Below are positions 51,923 through 61,058 of a stretch of 64,000 nt of DNA, piece by piece (the stretch's first letter is position 1; every line of letters starts with the position of its first letter). The position numbers and the translations under genes were made by a program. This DNA comes from Seohaeicola saemankumensis (GTDB taxonomy: Bacteria > Pseudomonadota > Alphaproteobacteria > Rhodobacterales > Rhodobacteraceae): positions 89,234-153,233 of the forward strand of contig NZ_JAINWI010000017.1 in NCBI RefSeq assembly GCF_021021435.1, read 5' to 3'. The notes beneath the pieces were generated by a model that was not told the DNA's origin, ran no database searches, and saw nothing but the letters and a program-made list of their open reading frames with translations.

Positions 51923-54502
51923 ATGATCCAAAGGCTCGGCACTGCCCGACAGCAAACCCTCGATATCTGGCGCGGCTTGATGCGTCCCACCAAGCTGGCA
52001 GTCATCCTGTCGGTCGTGGTCGTCACCGGGCTCTGGCTGGCGGCCGAACATCGCAACAAGATGTTTTATACCCAGCAGTTAAGGGTGGATTTGCTGCAGG
52101 ACCTGACAATTGTCCGCACCCAGCTTGAAGGGCAGGTCAACGCAAATATCCAGCTGATCCGCGGCTTGATTGCAACAATGATCACAGAGCCAGACATGCA
52201 GCAGGACCGGTTCGCAAGCATTGCCGAAGGTCTGATGAGCGAGACAAAGGCGATCCGCAATCTGGCCGCTGCGCCCGATATGGTGATCAGGATGGTATAT
52301 CCGGTCGAGGGCAATGAGGCTGCGATCGGTCTGGATTATCGCACCAACGAGGCGCAACGCGAAGCTGCCGAACGCGCACGCACAAGCGGATCGCTTGTGC
52401 TAGCGGGGCCTGTCGATCTGGTGCAGGGCGGAAAGGGCTTTATCGGCCGTTTTCCGGTTTACGTCCCAAAACCGAACGGAGCCATAGAATTCTGGGGCCT
52501 TGTCTCGGCAGTCATCGACGAACAGGCGCTTTACCGAGAGGCGGGTTTGCTGAACCAGAACGGATCAATGCAGTTTGCACTGTCTGGCCGTGACGGTGTG
52601 AGTGGCAACCGCGATGTGTTTTTCGGAAATCCCGACATCCTGTCGCAAGATCCCGTAACCCTCAGCGTGCTTTTGCCTTCCGGCAGTTGGCAGTTGTCGG
52701 CGATTCCGGCTGGCGGTTGGAACACGACACCCCCGACCGCCCAGATACTGCGTGCTGTCATGTTGATCTCGGGGCTTTTGTTGATGATGCCCAGCTTCCT
52801 GATGGGTCGCCTGATCGAAGAGCGGCAACGCCATATCGGCGAACTTGAGGGTTCGAATTCCGCACTGAGCAACCGGATGGCCGAACTTGAACGCGCCCGC
52901 GCCCAGCAATTGAAATCGGAAGCAAGACTGCGTGCGTCACTTGACGCGCAGGAAGAGATCAACGCCCGCTTCACCGAAGTAGCAGGGATAAGCCGTTCAT
53001 GGGTTTGGGAGCAGGACGCAGATTTGCGTTTCACCTATCTTTCGCCCGGATTCAGCGCCGTAACAGGGTTCCCTCCGGACTCGCTGATCGGCAAAACACG
53101 ATCGGAGTTTCCTGCTGAATGGGCCACCATGTCGAACCAGGCAGATTGGGACTGGCTTTCAGAAAAAACGAACGCACGCGAACCGTTCAGCGAGTTCAGT
53201 TACGGTTTTCGCGCGAGTGACGGTCGCGATTTGTGGGTTATGACCAGCGGCACGCCGATTTTTGACAACAAAGGCAAGTTTGCGGGCTATCGCGGTGCGG
53301 GCACGGAAGTCACGAGCATCCATGCCGCCGTGATCGCCGCGCAAGAGGCGAACCGCGTCAAGTCCATGTTTCTTGCGACGATGAGCCACGAAATCCGCAC
53401 GCCCATGAACGGTATTTTGGGCATGGCCGAGATGCTGGAAACGACGCTGACAACACCCAGCCAGAAACAGATGATTTCTGTGATCCGCGACAGTGGCGAA
53501 GCGCTTTTGGCGATCCTCAACGACATACTCGACCTATCCAAGATCGAAGCCGACAAGCTTGATCTGGAAGTCGTTTCTTTCCGTCTGGATGTCGTGGCAC
53601 AGCGGATCGAGGCACTGCACAAGTTGAAGGCTCAGGAAAAAGGACTGCGTCTGGATATCTTTACCGATAGCCGCGCACGCCACCCACGGATGGGCGACCC
53701 GCATCGGATGACCCAGATACTGCACAACGTCGTGGGCAATGCGATCAAGTTCACGGACAGGGGAAAAATCACGGTTCTGATCAGCAGCCTGCCCGGCGAT
53801 GATCTTAGGATCGAAGTGACTGACACAGGGATCGGCATGACCGCGCAGGAGCAGGCGCGGATATTTGACGAGTTTACGCAAGCCGACGGATCCGTCACTC
53901 GTCGCTTTGGCGGGACCGGACTTGGTATGTCGATCGTGCGTCGCCTGATCGACAAAATGGGGGGCAAACTTGATCTGGAATCGGAACCCGGCAAGGGCAC
54001 AAAGATCGGGATCACGCTTCCGCTGCCCCTCGCACCCGAGCAGTCGGACACGCAATTACCCGTGCAAAAAGCAAAGGCTGGGCCAAGCGACCTGATCGAT
54101 CTGTCAGGCCGGCAGATTCTGGTGGCGGATGACAACGAAGTCAATCTGGACGTATTGAACGCCATGCTTGAGGACACAGGCGCGGAGCTTGTCGTGGCCC
54201 GCAACGGCAAGCAGGCTATCGAGGCATTCATGAAAAGCACCTTTGACATGCTTTTGTTGGATATCTCGATGCCGGTTGTAGACGGCCCGGACGCGCTGCG
54301 CCAGATGAGCGAGGCTGCGGCCGATCACGGCTACCGCATGCCCCCTGCAATCGCTTTTACCGCCAATTTGATGCCGCATCAGATTAGCGAATATCTGGGC
54401 GCGGGTTTTGTTGACGTGATAGCAAAGCCCCTCAAGCGGCAAGTTCTGCTCGCGCAGATCGAAAAACATCTTGAGGCGCAGACGCCTTCCGACCCCCGCT
54501 AA
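51923..54502 (+). CDS. hybrid sensor histidine kinase with CHASE-like, PAS and receiver domains
   Basis: An 859-residue protein. TM helix near residues 23-42 (LAVILSVVVVTGLWLAAEHR), a CHASE-like periplasmic domain (about 60-270), TM2 (LRAVMLISGLLLMMPSFLMG), a coiled coil, PAS (about 350-470, WVWEQDADLRFTYLSPGF), HisKA with His489 (ATMSHEIRTPMNGILGMAEM), HATPase_c (DTGIGMTAQEQARIFDEF) and a receiver with Asp780 (LLLDISMPVVDG). No cognate regulator lies beside it. It could feed phosphate into PhyR via phosphorelay or serve another pathway; proximity alone does not decide. Confidence 0.9.
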   Translation: MIQRLGTARQQTLDIWRGLMRPTKLAVILSVVVVTGLWLAAEHRNKMFYTQQLRVDLLQDLTIVRTQLEGQVNANIQLIRGLIATMITEPDMQQDRFASIAEGLMSETKAIRNLAAAPDMVIRMVYPVEGNEAAIGLDYRTNEAQREAAERARTSGSLVLAGPVDLVQGGKGFIGRFPVYVPKPNGAIEFWGLVSAVIDEQALYREAGLLNQNGSMQFALSGRDGVSGNRDVFFGNPDILSQDPVTLSVLLPSGSWQLSAIPAGGWNTTPPTAQILRAVMLISGLLLMMPSFLMGRLIEERQRHIGELEGSNSALSNRMAELERARAQQLKSEARLRASLDAQEEINARFTEVAGISRSWVWEQDADLRFTYLSPGFSAVTGFPPDSLIGKTRSEFPAEWATMSNQADWDWLSEKTNAREPFSEFSYGFRASDGRDLWVMTSGTPIFDNKGKFAGYRGAGTEVTSIHAAVIAAQEANRVKSMFLATMSHEIRTPMNGILGMAEMLETTLTTPSQKQMISVIRDSGEALLAILNDILDLSKIEADKLDLEVVSFRLDVVAQRIEALHKLKAQEKGLRLDIFTDSRARHPRMGDPHRMTQILHNVVGNAIKFTDRGKITVLISSLPGDDLRIEVTDTGIGMTAQEQARIFDEFTQADGSVTRRFGGTGLGMSIVRRLIDKMGGKLDLESEPGKGTKIGITLPLPLAPEQSDTQLPVQKAKAGPSDLIDLSGRQILVADDNEVNLDVLNAMLEDTGAELVVARNGKQAIEAFMKSTFDMLLLDISMPVVDGPDALRQMSEAAADHGYRMPPAIAFTANLMPHQISEYLGAGFVDVIAKPLKRQVLLAQIEKHLEAQTPSDPR

Positions 54503-54548
54503 GGGATGCGTAGGGTCTGACAAGGTTGCCATTTCTTCTGGTGCTGCC

Positions 54549-54583
54549 GGTTTCCGCGCTGGGTATTCACCAGCGCAGAAACC
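54549..54583. terminator. long hairpin between convergent genes
   Basis: Two 14-base arms, GGTTTCCGCGCTGG and CCAGCGCAGAAACC, pair with one mismatch around a 7-base loop. The structure overlaps the stop codon of the NrsF-type gene and lies 47 bases after the hybrid kinase. It could end transcription from both sides, although no long T-run follows. Confidence 0.5.
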
Positions 54584-55205
54584 GTGACCCTGCCAACGCG
54601 CCTATTGCAGTCATGATCAGAATGGCCATCCCGTACCAAATGACAAAAAAGACAGGATTGTCCTGCACACAATAGAGCGAATACCCTGTAGTCACCCCTG
54701 CCGAGACAGCACAACCAAGCACCGCGCCGGAACGCATGGGGGCAGTGGTGGCCCCCTGCGCCAGAAGTCTGAAAGACAGCGCCAGCGCCGGAACAGAAAT
54801 CAGCAGGATAAAACCCAGACATTGCGTCACCGAGACGGGGTTGAGTTCGGCAAACCACAACTCGCGGGGCTGGGCTACAAACCCGCCCGCGACAAGAACC
54901 ACGCCCGCCGCCAGCCCTACCAGTGCAGGCACAAAAATACGGAATTGTCCGTTACGCTCGGGCCGCATCAACCGCAGGGCAGAGGCGACAGCAGCCACGC
55001 AAAGCACGAAGGGCAGAAAGGTCTTGCTGCCAATAACCGGATCAGACAAAGCGGCGCCCAACCCGTCGCGAATGCCTGCGACTGCCAGAAACGCGGCCGC
55101 GCAGAGGATGATCACGCCGGACAGCGCGGCACCGATCCGAAGGGGGCGCAACGGTGTTGCCGCAGCATCCCTGGAAAGATCGGCGATCAGGTCTTCGGTC
55201 TTCAT
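54567..55205 (-). CDS. NrsF-type (DUF1109) membrane anti-sigma factor
   Basis: A 212-residue inner-membrane protein with about six helices, a short cytoplasmic N-terminus (MKTEDLIADLSRDAAATPLR) and the family motifs GAALSGVIILCAAAFLAVAG and LRLMRPERNGQFRIFVPALV. Two cysteines in the last third (SVTQCLGF, YSLYCVQDN) resemble the redox-sensing region of NrsF. It overlaps the sigma factor gene by four bases and would hold that sigma at the membrane until a metal, organic or redox stress. Confidence 0.85.
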   Translation of the reverse strand: MKTEDLIADLSRDAAATPLRPLRIGAALSGVIILCAAAFLAVAGIRDGLGAALSDPVIGSKTFLPFVLCVAAVASALRLMRPERNGQFRIFVPALVGLAAGVVLVAGGFVAQPRELWFAELNPVSVTQCLGFILLISVPALALSFRLLAQGATTAPMRSGAVLGCAVSAGVTTGYSLYCVQDNPVFFVIWYGMAILIMTAIGALAGSRFLRW

Positions 55206-55765
55206 ATATCATCCTTTCGGGCGATTGCGGCGAGGCGCTTGATCGCGCGGTGCAGGGCAACACGGATCGCCCCCTCGCTCATGGACAGGCGGTGCCCTAC
55301 CTCGGCCATACTATCCCCTTCCAGACTGACAGCCCGCACGATACGGGCCGAACGCGGATCAAGCCTTGCCAACAGGGACTCGCTGTCGCGCGCGGCAAGA
55401 ACAGCCGGCACATCGCCAGCCCCGGGCTCGGCCTTCAGGTCGGCATCCAGAGGAACATATGCAAGCAACCTGCGTCGTCGCTGGATATCTATCAGTTTGT
55501 AACGCGCGATTGCCCGTATCCACGCAAGAACGGGAGTATTCATATCCCATGTATTCCGTTTGGCATGAAGCGCCATCAACATCTCTTGCAGGATGTCTTC
55601 CTGACTATCTTGGGGAAGGCTGCCGATACGTAGCGCAACCATGCTTCGCAGGATGCAGGTCGTTTCCTTGAGAAACAGCGCATAGGCCCGCTGGTCCCCT
55701 TTCAGGGCCGCACAAAGCAACGGTGCCAGTTCGCCTTCCAGATCGCGCACGTCTTCATCCATCAT
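55202..55765 (-). CDS. ECF sigma factor paired with NrsF
   Basis: A 187-residue ECF sigma factor. Region 2 includes LLCAALKGDQRAYALFLKET and DILQEMLMALHAKRNTWDMN with LAWIRAIARYKLIDIQRRRR; region 4 has LDPRSARIVRAVSLEGDSMA and LSMSEGAIRVALHRAIKRL. The pairing with a DUF1109/NrsF anti-sigma is that of the SigF/ECF group in Caulobacter and Rhodobacteraceae. Leader of 85 bases to the next gene; I could not identify its own promoter. Confidence 0.9.
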   Translation of the reverse strand: MMDEDVRDLEGELAPLLCAALKGDQRAYALFLKETTCILRSMVALRIGSLPQDSQEDILQEMLMALHAKRNTWDMNTPVLAWIRAIARYKLIDIQRRRRLLAYVPLDADLKAEPGAGDVPAVLAARDSESLLARLDPRSARIVRAVSLEGDSMAEVGHRLSMSEGAIRVALHRAIKRLAAIARKDDI

Positions 55766-55850
55766 CCGGACTTCAAGCCTGTATTCTGGAACAGATCACG
55801 CATCCTTGTCGCATGAATTCTTGGTGAGGCGTCCAAGCTTCTCGGTTTTG

Positions 55851-57023
55851 TCAGCGTAAGGGGCGTTGCAGCATGGCGATCGCAGCCCCCAGTAGCAACA
55901 AACCGGACGCCACCAGAAGGCTGATGCCGATATTGCCGGTCAGATCGCCGACCAGACCCGCGCCATAGGGGCCTGCCGTCTGGGCCACCGCAAACACCAC
56001 GGTAAAAAGGCTGATCGCCCTGCCCCAGCTGTCAGGTGGCAGGTTCTGACGGGTAAAGCTGGTGACAGCGCCGGGAGCCATGAAAACGGACAATCCGAAC
56101 ACGACGGCAGACACTAGCAGGACGGGACCGCTTGGCAGGATCACCGGCAAGGCCGATCCGATGGCGATGCCGGTCAGGATCAGCGCCAGCGGCACGCCCG
56201 AGGCATAGCGCGACAGAACCGGGCGCCAGACCAGCGGGGACAGGCAAATACTGATCCCCAGAACAACCCAGACAAAGGCGATAAACCCTGCTGATGCCGC
56301 CTGTTCGGTCATCCATGCCGACAGAAATGTCAGATAGACAATATATCCCAGCCCGAAGCCGGCATAGCCCGCAAGTTCAGGCAGAATACGGCGGACCGGA
56401 AGGGGAACCGGACTGATATCGGACTGGACGGGCGCGCGCAGCTGGAATGCGGCCCAAAGGCCCAGAGGCACGAAAGACAGGCTGATGGCACCGATCACGA
56501 TCCAGCCCATCGGCCAAGAGGCGTTTCCCCATGCGTCCAGCATCAGCGGCAATGCCGCCCCTGCGAGCACGATCCCCAACCCGCCGCCCGAGCCGAACAG
56601 GATCGCAATCGCCAGCGCATTCCGGCGTGGATCCCCCTGAAACAGCCCTGCCGTCAATGCGCCTGCGGTCGAGAACGACATCGCCCCGACCACGCCCGCA
56701 ATGATGCGCCAAAGGGTCTGCCACCACAGTGCCGCATGAAGACCCGTCGCCAACAAAGCTAAAGCCGTGGCTACCAGACCGATCGCGAACAGGCGCGAGG
56801 GGGATAGGTGCCGGATCAGCAACATGGTCAGAATTGCCCCTGCAATATACCCCATGGCATTGGCAGTATTGAGCCAGCCCGCTTGCGCGTAGCTCCACCC
56901 CATTTCAGATTTCATCGCGGGCAGGATCAAGCCATAGGCAAAGCGGGCAAAACCATTGGTGACTGTCACCCCCAAGGCCAGCCCAGTCAGCACAAGCCAA
57001 GGGCGGGATGGCCCCGCTGTCAT
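55851..57023 (-). CDS. MFS transporter (YbfB/YjiJ-like)
   Basis: A 390-residue, 12-helix permease. The N-terminal LGVTVTNGFARFAYGLILPA and GWSYAQAGWLNTANAMGYIA are the pattern of YbfB/YjiJ-type MFS proteins, and each half shows the usual G-x-x-x-D/R loop between helices 2 and 3. The substrate is unknown. The N-terminus lies next to the terminator of the stress-protein/SulP operon upstream, so it has its own promoter. Confidence 0.85.
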   Translation of the reverse strand: MTAGPSRPWLVLTGLALGVTVTNGFARFAYGLILPAMKSEMGWSYAQAGWLNTANAMGYIAGAILTMLLIRHLSPSRLFAIGLVATALALLATGLHAALWWQTLWRIIAGVVGAMSFSTAGALTAGLFQGDPRRNALAIAILFGSGGGLGIVLAGAALPLMLDAWGNASWPMGWIVIGAISLSFVPLGLWAAFQLRAPVQSDISPVPLPVRRILPELAGYAGFGLGYIVYLTFLSAWMTEQAASAGFIAFVWVVLGISICLSPLVWRPVLSRYASGVPLALILTGIAIGSALPVILPSGPVLLVSAVVFGLSVFMAPGAVTSFTRQNLPPDSWGRAISLFTVVFAVAQTAGPYGAGLVGDLTGNIGISLLVASGLLLLGAAIAMLQRPLR

Positions 57024-57120
57024 TCCTTAAAGTCCGCTTTTGTGGCGCGTTCCGGCATGAAGACCTGATCGGTTCGGTCCCGTCCCAAGCGAAGAAACCG
57101 TCGGCAACAGGCAGACAATG

Positions 57121-57146
57121 AAAAACCGGCAGGTTCAAGCCCTGCC
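57121..57146 (-). terminator. rho-independent terminator after the universal stress protein gene
   Basis: On the minus strand the stem GGCAGG / CCTGCC with a 7-base loop is followed by GG and five T (plus-strand A at 57121-57125). It lies 21 bases beyond the universal stress protein stop. Its loop looks like a tRNA T-arm, but no tRNA surrounds it. Confidence 0.7.
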
Positions 57147-57166
57147 TTTCCATTTTACTGCAAGAG

Positions 57167-58021
57167 CTAACGCATCAGAACCACAGGCACCTTGCAGGAG
57201 CGGACCATTTCGGTCGTGGTGGAGCCGATCACAAGCGTGCGGATACGGGAATGACCGTAAGCGCCCATGACCAACATATCGAAAGACGCCTCCTCGACCA
57301 GTTTGCCAAGCGCAGTTTCAGGCTGGCCCGGCAGGATGGATGTATCGGCCTCGATCCCTGCGGCCTTCAAAAGTGCTTTTGCATCCTCAAGACCATTTTT
57401 GACCTCTGTCGTCGCGGCACCGACCGTCACGACATGGACGGACAGCCCCTGAAACAGCGGGGTGCGTGCGATATGATCGACTGCTTTCATGGCCGAGCGA
57501 CCACCATCATAGGCGACCAGCAGTTTGGTGATCGGCTTGAAGGCACGCGACGCCACCAGAACCGGCTTGGTCGCAGCCCTGACAATCCGCTCCAGATTCG
57601 ATCCAAGATGTCCCTTGGCGAAATCGGCCGCCTCGCCGCGCTTACCCACGATGATGACACGTGCGTCTTTCTCGACCTCGGACACAGCCTCGACGATATC
57701 GCCCTGACGCAAGCGGGTGGTGATCTCGGATACACCTGCTTCGTCCACGATCTTGCGCGCATCCTCAAGAATGGCGCGGCCTCGATGGCTGATCAGTTTC
57801 GAGCGTTGCGCGTCAAGCTCGGACAGTTCCTCCAGCAGTTTGCTGCGGGCGCCCAACTGGATAGAACCGGACCGGTCGTATTTCTCGGGAGCCTCGCGGC
57901 GGCCCAGCACATGGATCAATTCAACAGGCGATCCGGTTCGACCCGAGACCCAAGCGGCATGTTCACAAACCGAAGCCGAATAGACGGACCCGTCGACGAA
58001 AGCGATGATTTTGTCAGACAT
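57167..58021 (-). CDS. tandem-domain universal stress protein
   Basis: A 284-residue UspA-type protein with two domains. The first starts IIAFVDGSVYSASVCEHAAW; the second starts LLVAYDGGRSAMKAVDHIAR and ends LVMGAYGHSRIRTLVIGSTT with the ATP-binding G-x2-G-x9-G-S motif. The first domain has VGKRGEAADFAKGHLGSNLE instead, so nucleotide binding may be limited to one half. It is 13 bases downstream of the SulP gene, so the two are co-expressed and functionally linked. Confidence 0.9.
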   Translation of the reverse strand: MSDKIIAFVDGSVYSASVCEHAAWVSGRTGSPVELIHVLGRREAPEKYDRSGSIQLGARSKLLEELSELDAQRSKLISHRGRAILEDARKIVDEAGVSEITTRLRQGDIVEAVSEVEKDARVIIVGKRGEAADFAKGHLGSNLERIVRAATKPVLVASRAFKPITKLLVAYDGGRSAMKAVDHIARTPLFQGLSVHVVTVGAATTEVKNGLEDAKALLKAAGIEADTSILPGQPETALGKLVEEASFDMLVMGAYGHSRIRTLVIGSTTTEMVRSCKVPVVLMR

Positions 58022-58034
58022 TTGTTCCCCTCCC

Positions 58035-59525
58035 TCAATGCGACATCAGTTTGTCCATCGCGCCCGGCTTGTCGTGGATAGCAAGCTTGTCGACGATGGT
58101 TTCTGTCGCCTCGTTCATTCCGATGATCTCGACCTCCGCGCCATCACGGCGGAACTTGAGGATCACCATGTCCAACGCTTGTACCGAGGAAATATCCCAG
58201 ATATGGGCGCGGCTGACGTCGATGGTGACCTTTTCCAAGGCTTCCTTGAAGTCGAAAGCGTTCATGAAATCCTCGACCGAGCCATAGAACATCTGTCCTT
58301 CGACCACATAGGTCCGGTGGCTGCCATCGGGGCTGATGCCGGTTGTCACCTTGAAAAGCTGCGCGATCTTGCCCGCAAAGAAGATGCCGGACAGCAGCAC
58401 GCCGACCAGAACACCGATGGCAAGGTTATGGGTATAAACCACCGTCACCACCGTCGCGATCATCACGATGGACGAGGAGCGTGGATGCGTTCTGAGCGCT
58501 TTGACCGACGACCACGAGAAGGTGCCGATGGATACCATGATCATAATGGCCACCAATGCGGGCATTGGGATCTGGCTGACCAGATCGCCCATCACCACCA
58601 CCATGAACAGCAGAAAAACACCCGCCGAAAAACATGAAAGCCGCCCACGCCCGCCGGATTTCACGTTGATGATCGACTGGCCGATCATGGCGCAACCCGC
58701 CATGCCACCGATAAAGCCTGTGGCCGTGTTCGAGATCCCCTGACCGATACATTCCTGATTACGGTTGGATTTCGTATCGGTCAGATCATCAACGATATTC
58801 TGCGTCATCAGGCTTTCCAGCAGGCCCACAATGGCCACCGCCACCGAATAGGGCAGGATGATCATCAGTGTCTCGAAGGTCAGCGGGATATCGGGGATCA
58901 AAAAGACCGGCAGCGTGTCGGGCAACTCTCCCATGTCGCCGACCGTGCGGACATCCAACCCGAAGAAAAGCGCAACAGCGGTCAGCACAATGATGGTCAC
59001 CAAGGGCGAAGGGATCGCCTTGGTAATCAACGGAAACAGGTAGATGATCGCCAGTCCCGCCGCCACAAGCACATAGGTCAGCCATGTGACGCTGCGCGGG
59101 TCCAACTCCGGCAGTTGTGCCATGAAAATCAGGATCGCTAACGCATTCACAAAACCCGTCATCACTGATTTCGACACATAGCGCATGACGAAACCCAGCT
59201 TCAGAAGCCCTGCGGCGATCTGGATTAGTCCGGCCAGCACCGTAGCCGCCAGCAGATATTCCAGTCCGTAATCCCGCACCAGCGTGACCATCAGAACAGC
59301 CGTAGCTGCGGTCGCGGCCGAGATCATGCCGGGGCGTCCGCCAGTAAAGGCAATCAGCACAGCGATAGAGAAACTGGCATAGAGGCCGATCTTGGGGTCA
59401 ACCCCCGCAATGATGGAAAAGGCAATCGCCTCGGGGATCAGCGCCAGCGCGACAACAAGCCCTGCGATCAGATCGCCGCGGACATTGCCGAACCATTGGT
59501 TTTTATAAGCATCAAGAGAAATCAT
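58035..59525 (-). CDS. SulP-family anion transporter with STAS domain
   Basis: A 496-residue transporter. The SulP signature [20 protein letters not shown] opens the membrane part of about 10-14 helices, with [20 protein letters not shown] and [20 protein letters not shown]; from about residue 400 a C-terminal STAS-like domain follows ([22 protein letters not shown] strand near [18 protein letters not shown]). SulP proteins move sulfate, bicarbonate or organic anions. Its partner, a universal stress protein, is not a carbonic anhydrase, so a bicarbonate role is not specifically supported. A 258-base gap to the next gene upstream holds no feature I can name. Confidence 0.9.
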   Translation of the reverse strand: MISLDAYKNQWFGNVRGDLIAGLVVALALIPEAIAFSIIAGVDPKIGLYASFSIAVLIAFTGGRPGMISAATAATAVLMVTLVRDYGLEYLLAATVLAGLIQIAAGLLKLGFVMRYVSKSVMTGFVNALAILIFMAQLPELDPRSVTWLTYVLVAAGLAIIYLFPLITKAIPSPLVTIIVLTAVALFFGLDVRTVGDMGELPDTLPVFLIPDIPLTFETLMIILPYSVAVAIVGLLESLMTQNIVDDLTDTKSNRNQECIGQGISNTATGFIGGMAGCAMIGQSIINVKSGGRGRLSCFSAGVFLLFMVVVMGDLVSQIPMPALVAIMIMVSIGTFSWSSVKALRTHPRSSSIVMIATVVTVVYTHNLAIGVLVGVLLSGIFFAGKIAQLFKVTTGISPDGSHRTYVVEGQMFYGSVEDFMNAFDFKEALEKVTIDVSRAHIWDISSVQALDMVILKFRRDGAEVEIIGMNEATETIVDKLAIHDKPGAMDKLMSH

Positions 59526-59783
59526 CTACAATCCGTTCATCGTCGTCGCACCGTTTGGTCAGGTGCAATCAACAACCATATCGCATGGTTATGTTCGGTT
59601 GACCCGGCGGATAGGCGGCCGGAAGAGCCACTCGGGAATTGCACCCAAGTCCATGTTCGCTGCGGTGCCGCATACAGGCTGCGACCCCGTTTGCCAAGAC
59701 CGGAACACCCTGTCAGCTTTGGCTATGGCGTCGCTGATGCCGTGGTGCCCCAATTACAGGCGGTAATTTCCGTGATCAGGTAT

Positions 59784-61034
59784 TCAGCGAGCAGTCTGGA
59801 AAGGCGCGGCCGCGGCGCGGATCACGGCCATATCCGCAGGCACCAGATCCGATGCTTCTGCACGGATCACCGCATCACGCGCCATGCCTTTTGCCGCCTT
59901 GGCCAGATCGTCGGGGCAGACCCGTGAAATGGACAACAGCGCCTTTTGCAACCTGATCTGCACCTCGACCAACCCCGCTCCGTCGCGCGCAATGGGGCGG
60001 AAGGCATCCTCGATCATGTCTTCTGCCGTGATGGGCGGCACATGGATTTTCGAAAACTTCCTGGTAGGTTCGGGGTCTTCGCGCCAGAGCGCCAGAAGAC
60101 GGACCAGACGGCCCAGAATATCAATCGCCGTCCCTGGATCGTTGACCGCAGGCGACAAGGCACGCGAGGCGATTTCAGCCAGCACAATCAACCCGAAACG
60201 CGGATCACCGTCAAAGGTCCGGCGCTTGCCCAACGTCACAGCGGCGCAAAGCGAATCCTCATGCGCCTTGCCGATGTTGCTCGCAGTGGTCCGCAGCAAG
60301 GGTTCGCCCACCGTGACAAACTTGCCTGGCAGACAGGCCAGATAGACCGGGGCATCAATCGTCTGGGCGCAGTCCTGCAACGCCTGCATGTCGATATGCT
60401 GGACATAGCCGGTGGCGCGGGCTGCAATGACGCGGGTTGCACTGTCAGGTATCACGGTCAAGCAGACACCGCCCAAATAGGGATCACGCAACCGCGTCTT
60501 CATGGCTTCGGATGTCGCCGCCTCGACACGGTCCAGCGTGTTCCCGATGCGGCCAAAGGTCATCAGGTGGTCGATCCACCGGATCAACGCCAGAACAACC
60601 AGACCGATCACAGCAACGGTCACGGCAAAGATCACGAACCGGCTGGATTCATCGTAGAGTTTGGCATTCAGGGTGATCAGCCCGACCAGTCCAAAGACAA
60701 ACGCCCCCAGAAATGTCGCCAGCACGTTCTGCGTTGTATGATCCTGTTGCAGCAGGACAGCCGCACGCGGCGTCGCGTTGCTTGAGGCCGCCGCGAAAGC
60801 CGCAACCGCGATCGACAAGGAGAACGTCGTTACAGCCAACATCGAGGATGTCAGCACATTCAGCAATTGCCCGACAGCATCCGACCCTGTCCGCAAAGCC
60901 ATATCCTCGGGAAGATAGGCAGATGCAATACGCGCCACCCAGACCGACACCAAGGCAAGCAAAGCAAAGCTGGCAACCCGCAGCCAGACCTGTCTGAACA
61001 GAATTCGCAGATACCAGGCATAGCGAGAGATCAT
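59784..61034 (-). CDS. DUF2254 family membrane protein
   Basis: A 416-residue protein with four N-terminal helices (starting YLRILFRQVWLRVASFALLA, with LNVLTSSMLAVTTFSLSIAV and ATFLGAFVFGLVGLITLNAK) and a large cytoplasmic C-terminal domain. AAASSNATPRAAVLLQQDHT and DPRFGLIVLAEIASRALSPA with VNDPGTAIDILGRL are DUF2254 signatures. Function is unknown; members resemble channel-like proteins. It lies 24 bases after the M20 peptidase and is probably in its transcript. Confidence 0.82.
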   Translation of the reverse strand: MISRYAWYLRILFRQVWLRVASFALLALVSVWVARIASAYLPEDMALRTGSDAVGQLLNVLTSSMLAVTTFSLSIAVAAFAAASSNATPRAAVLLQQDHTTQNVLATFLGAFVFGLVGLITLNAKLYDESSRFVIFAVTVAVIGLVVLALIRWIDHLMTFGRIGNTLDRVEAATSEAMKTRLRDPYLGGVCLTVIPDSATRVIAARATGYVQHIDMQALQDCAQTIDAPVYLACLPGKFVTVGEPLLRTTASNIGKAHEDSLCAAVTLGKRRTFDGDPRFGLIVLAEIASRALSPAVNDPGTAIDILGRLVRLLALWREDPEPTRKFSKIHVPPITAEDMIEDAFRPIARDGAGLVEVQIRLQKALLSISRVCPDDLAKAAKGMARDAVIRAEASDLVPADMAVIRAAAAPFQTAR

Positions 61035-61058
61035 AATGTCATTCCCTTGATCAACGGC

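Noticed and set aside
57128..57146. tRNA-like T-arm (GCAGG-TTCAAGC-CCTGC)
   Set aside because: No acceptor, D or anticodon stem surrounds it. On minus the same stem is followed by five T just after the universal stress protein gene, which explains it as a terminator.
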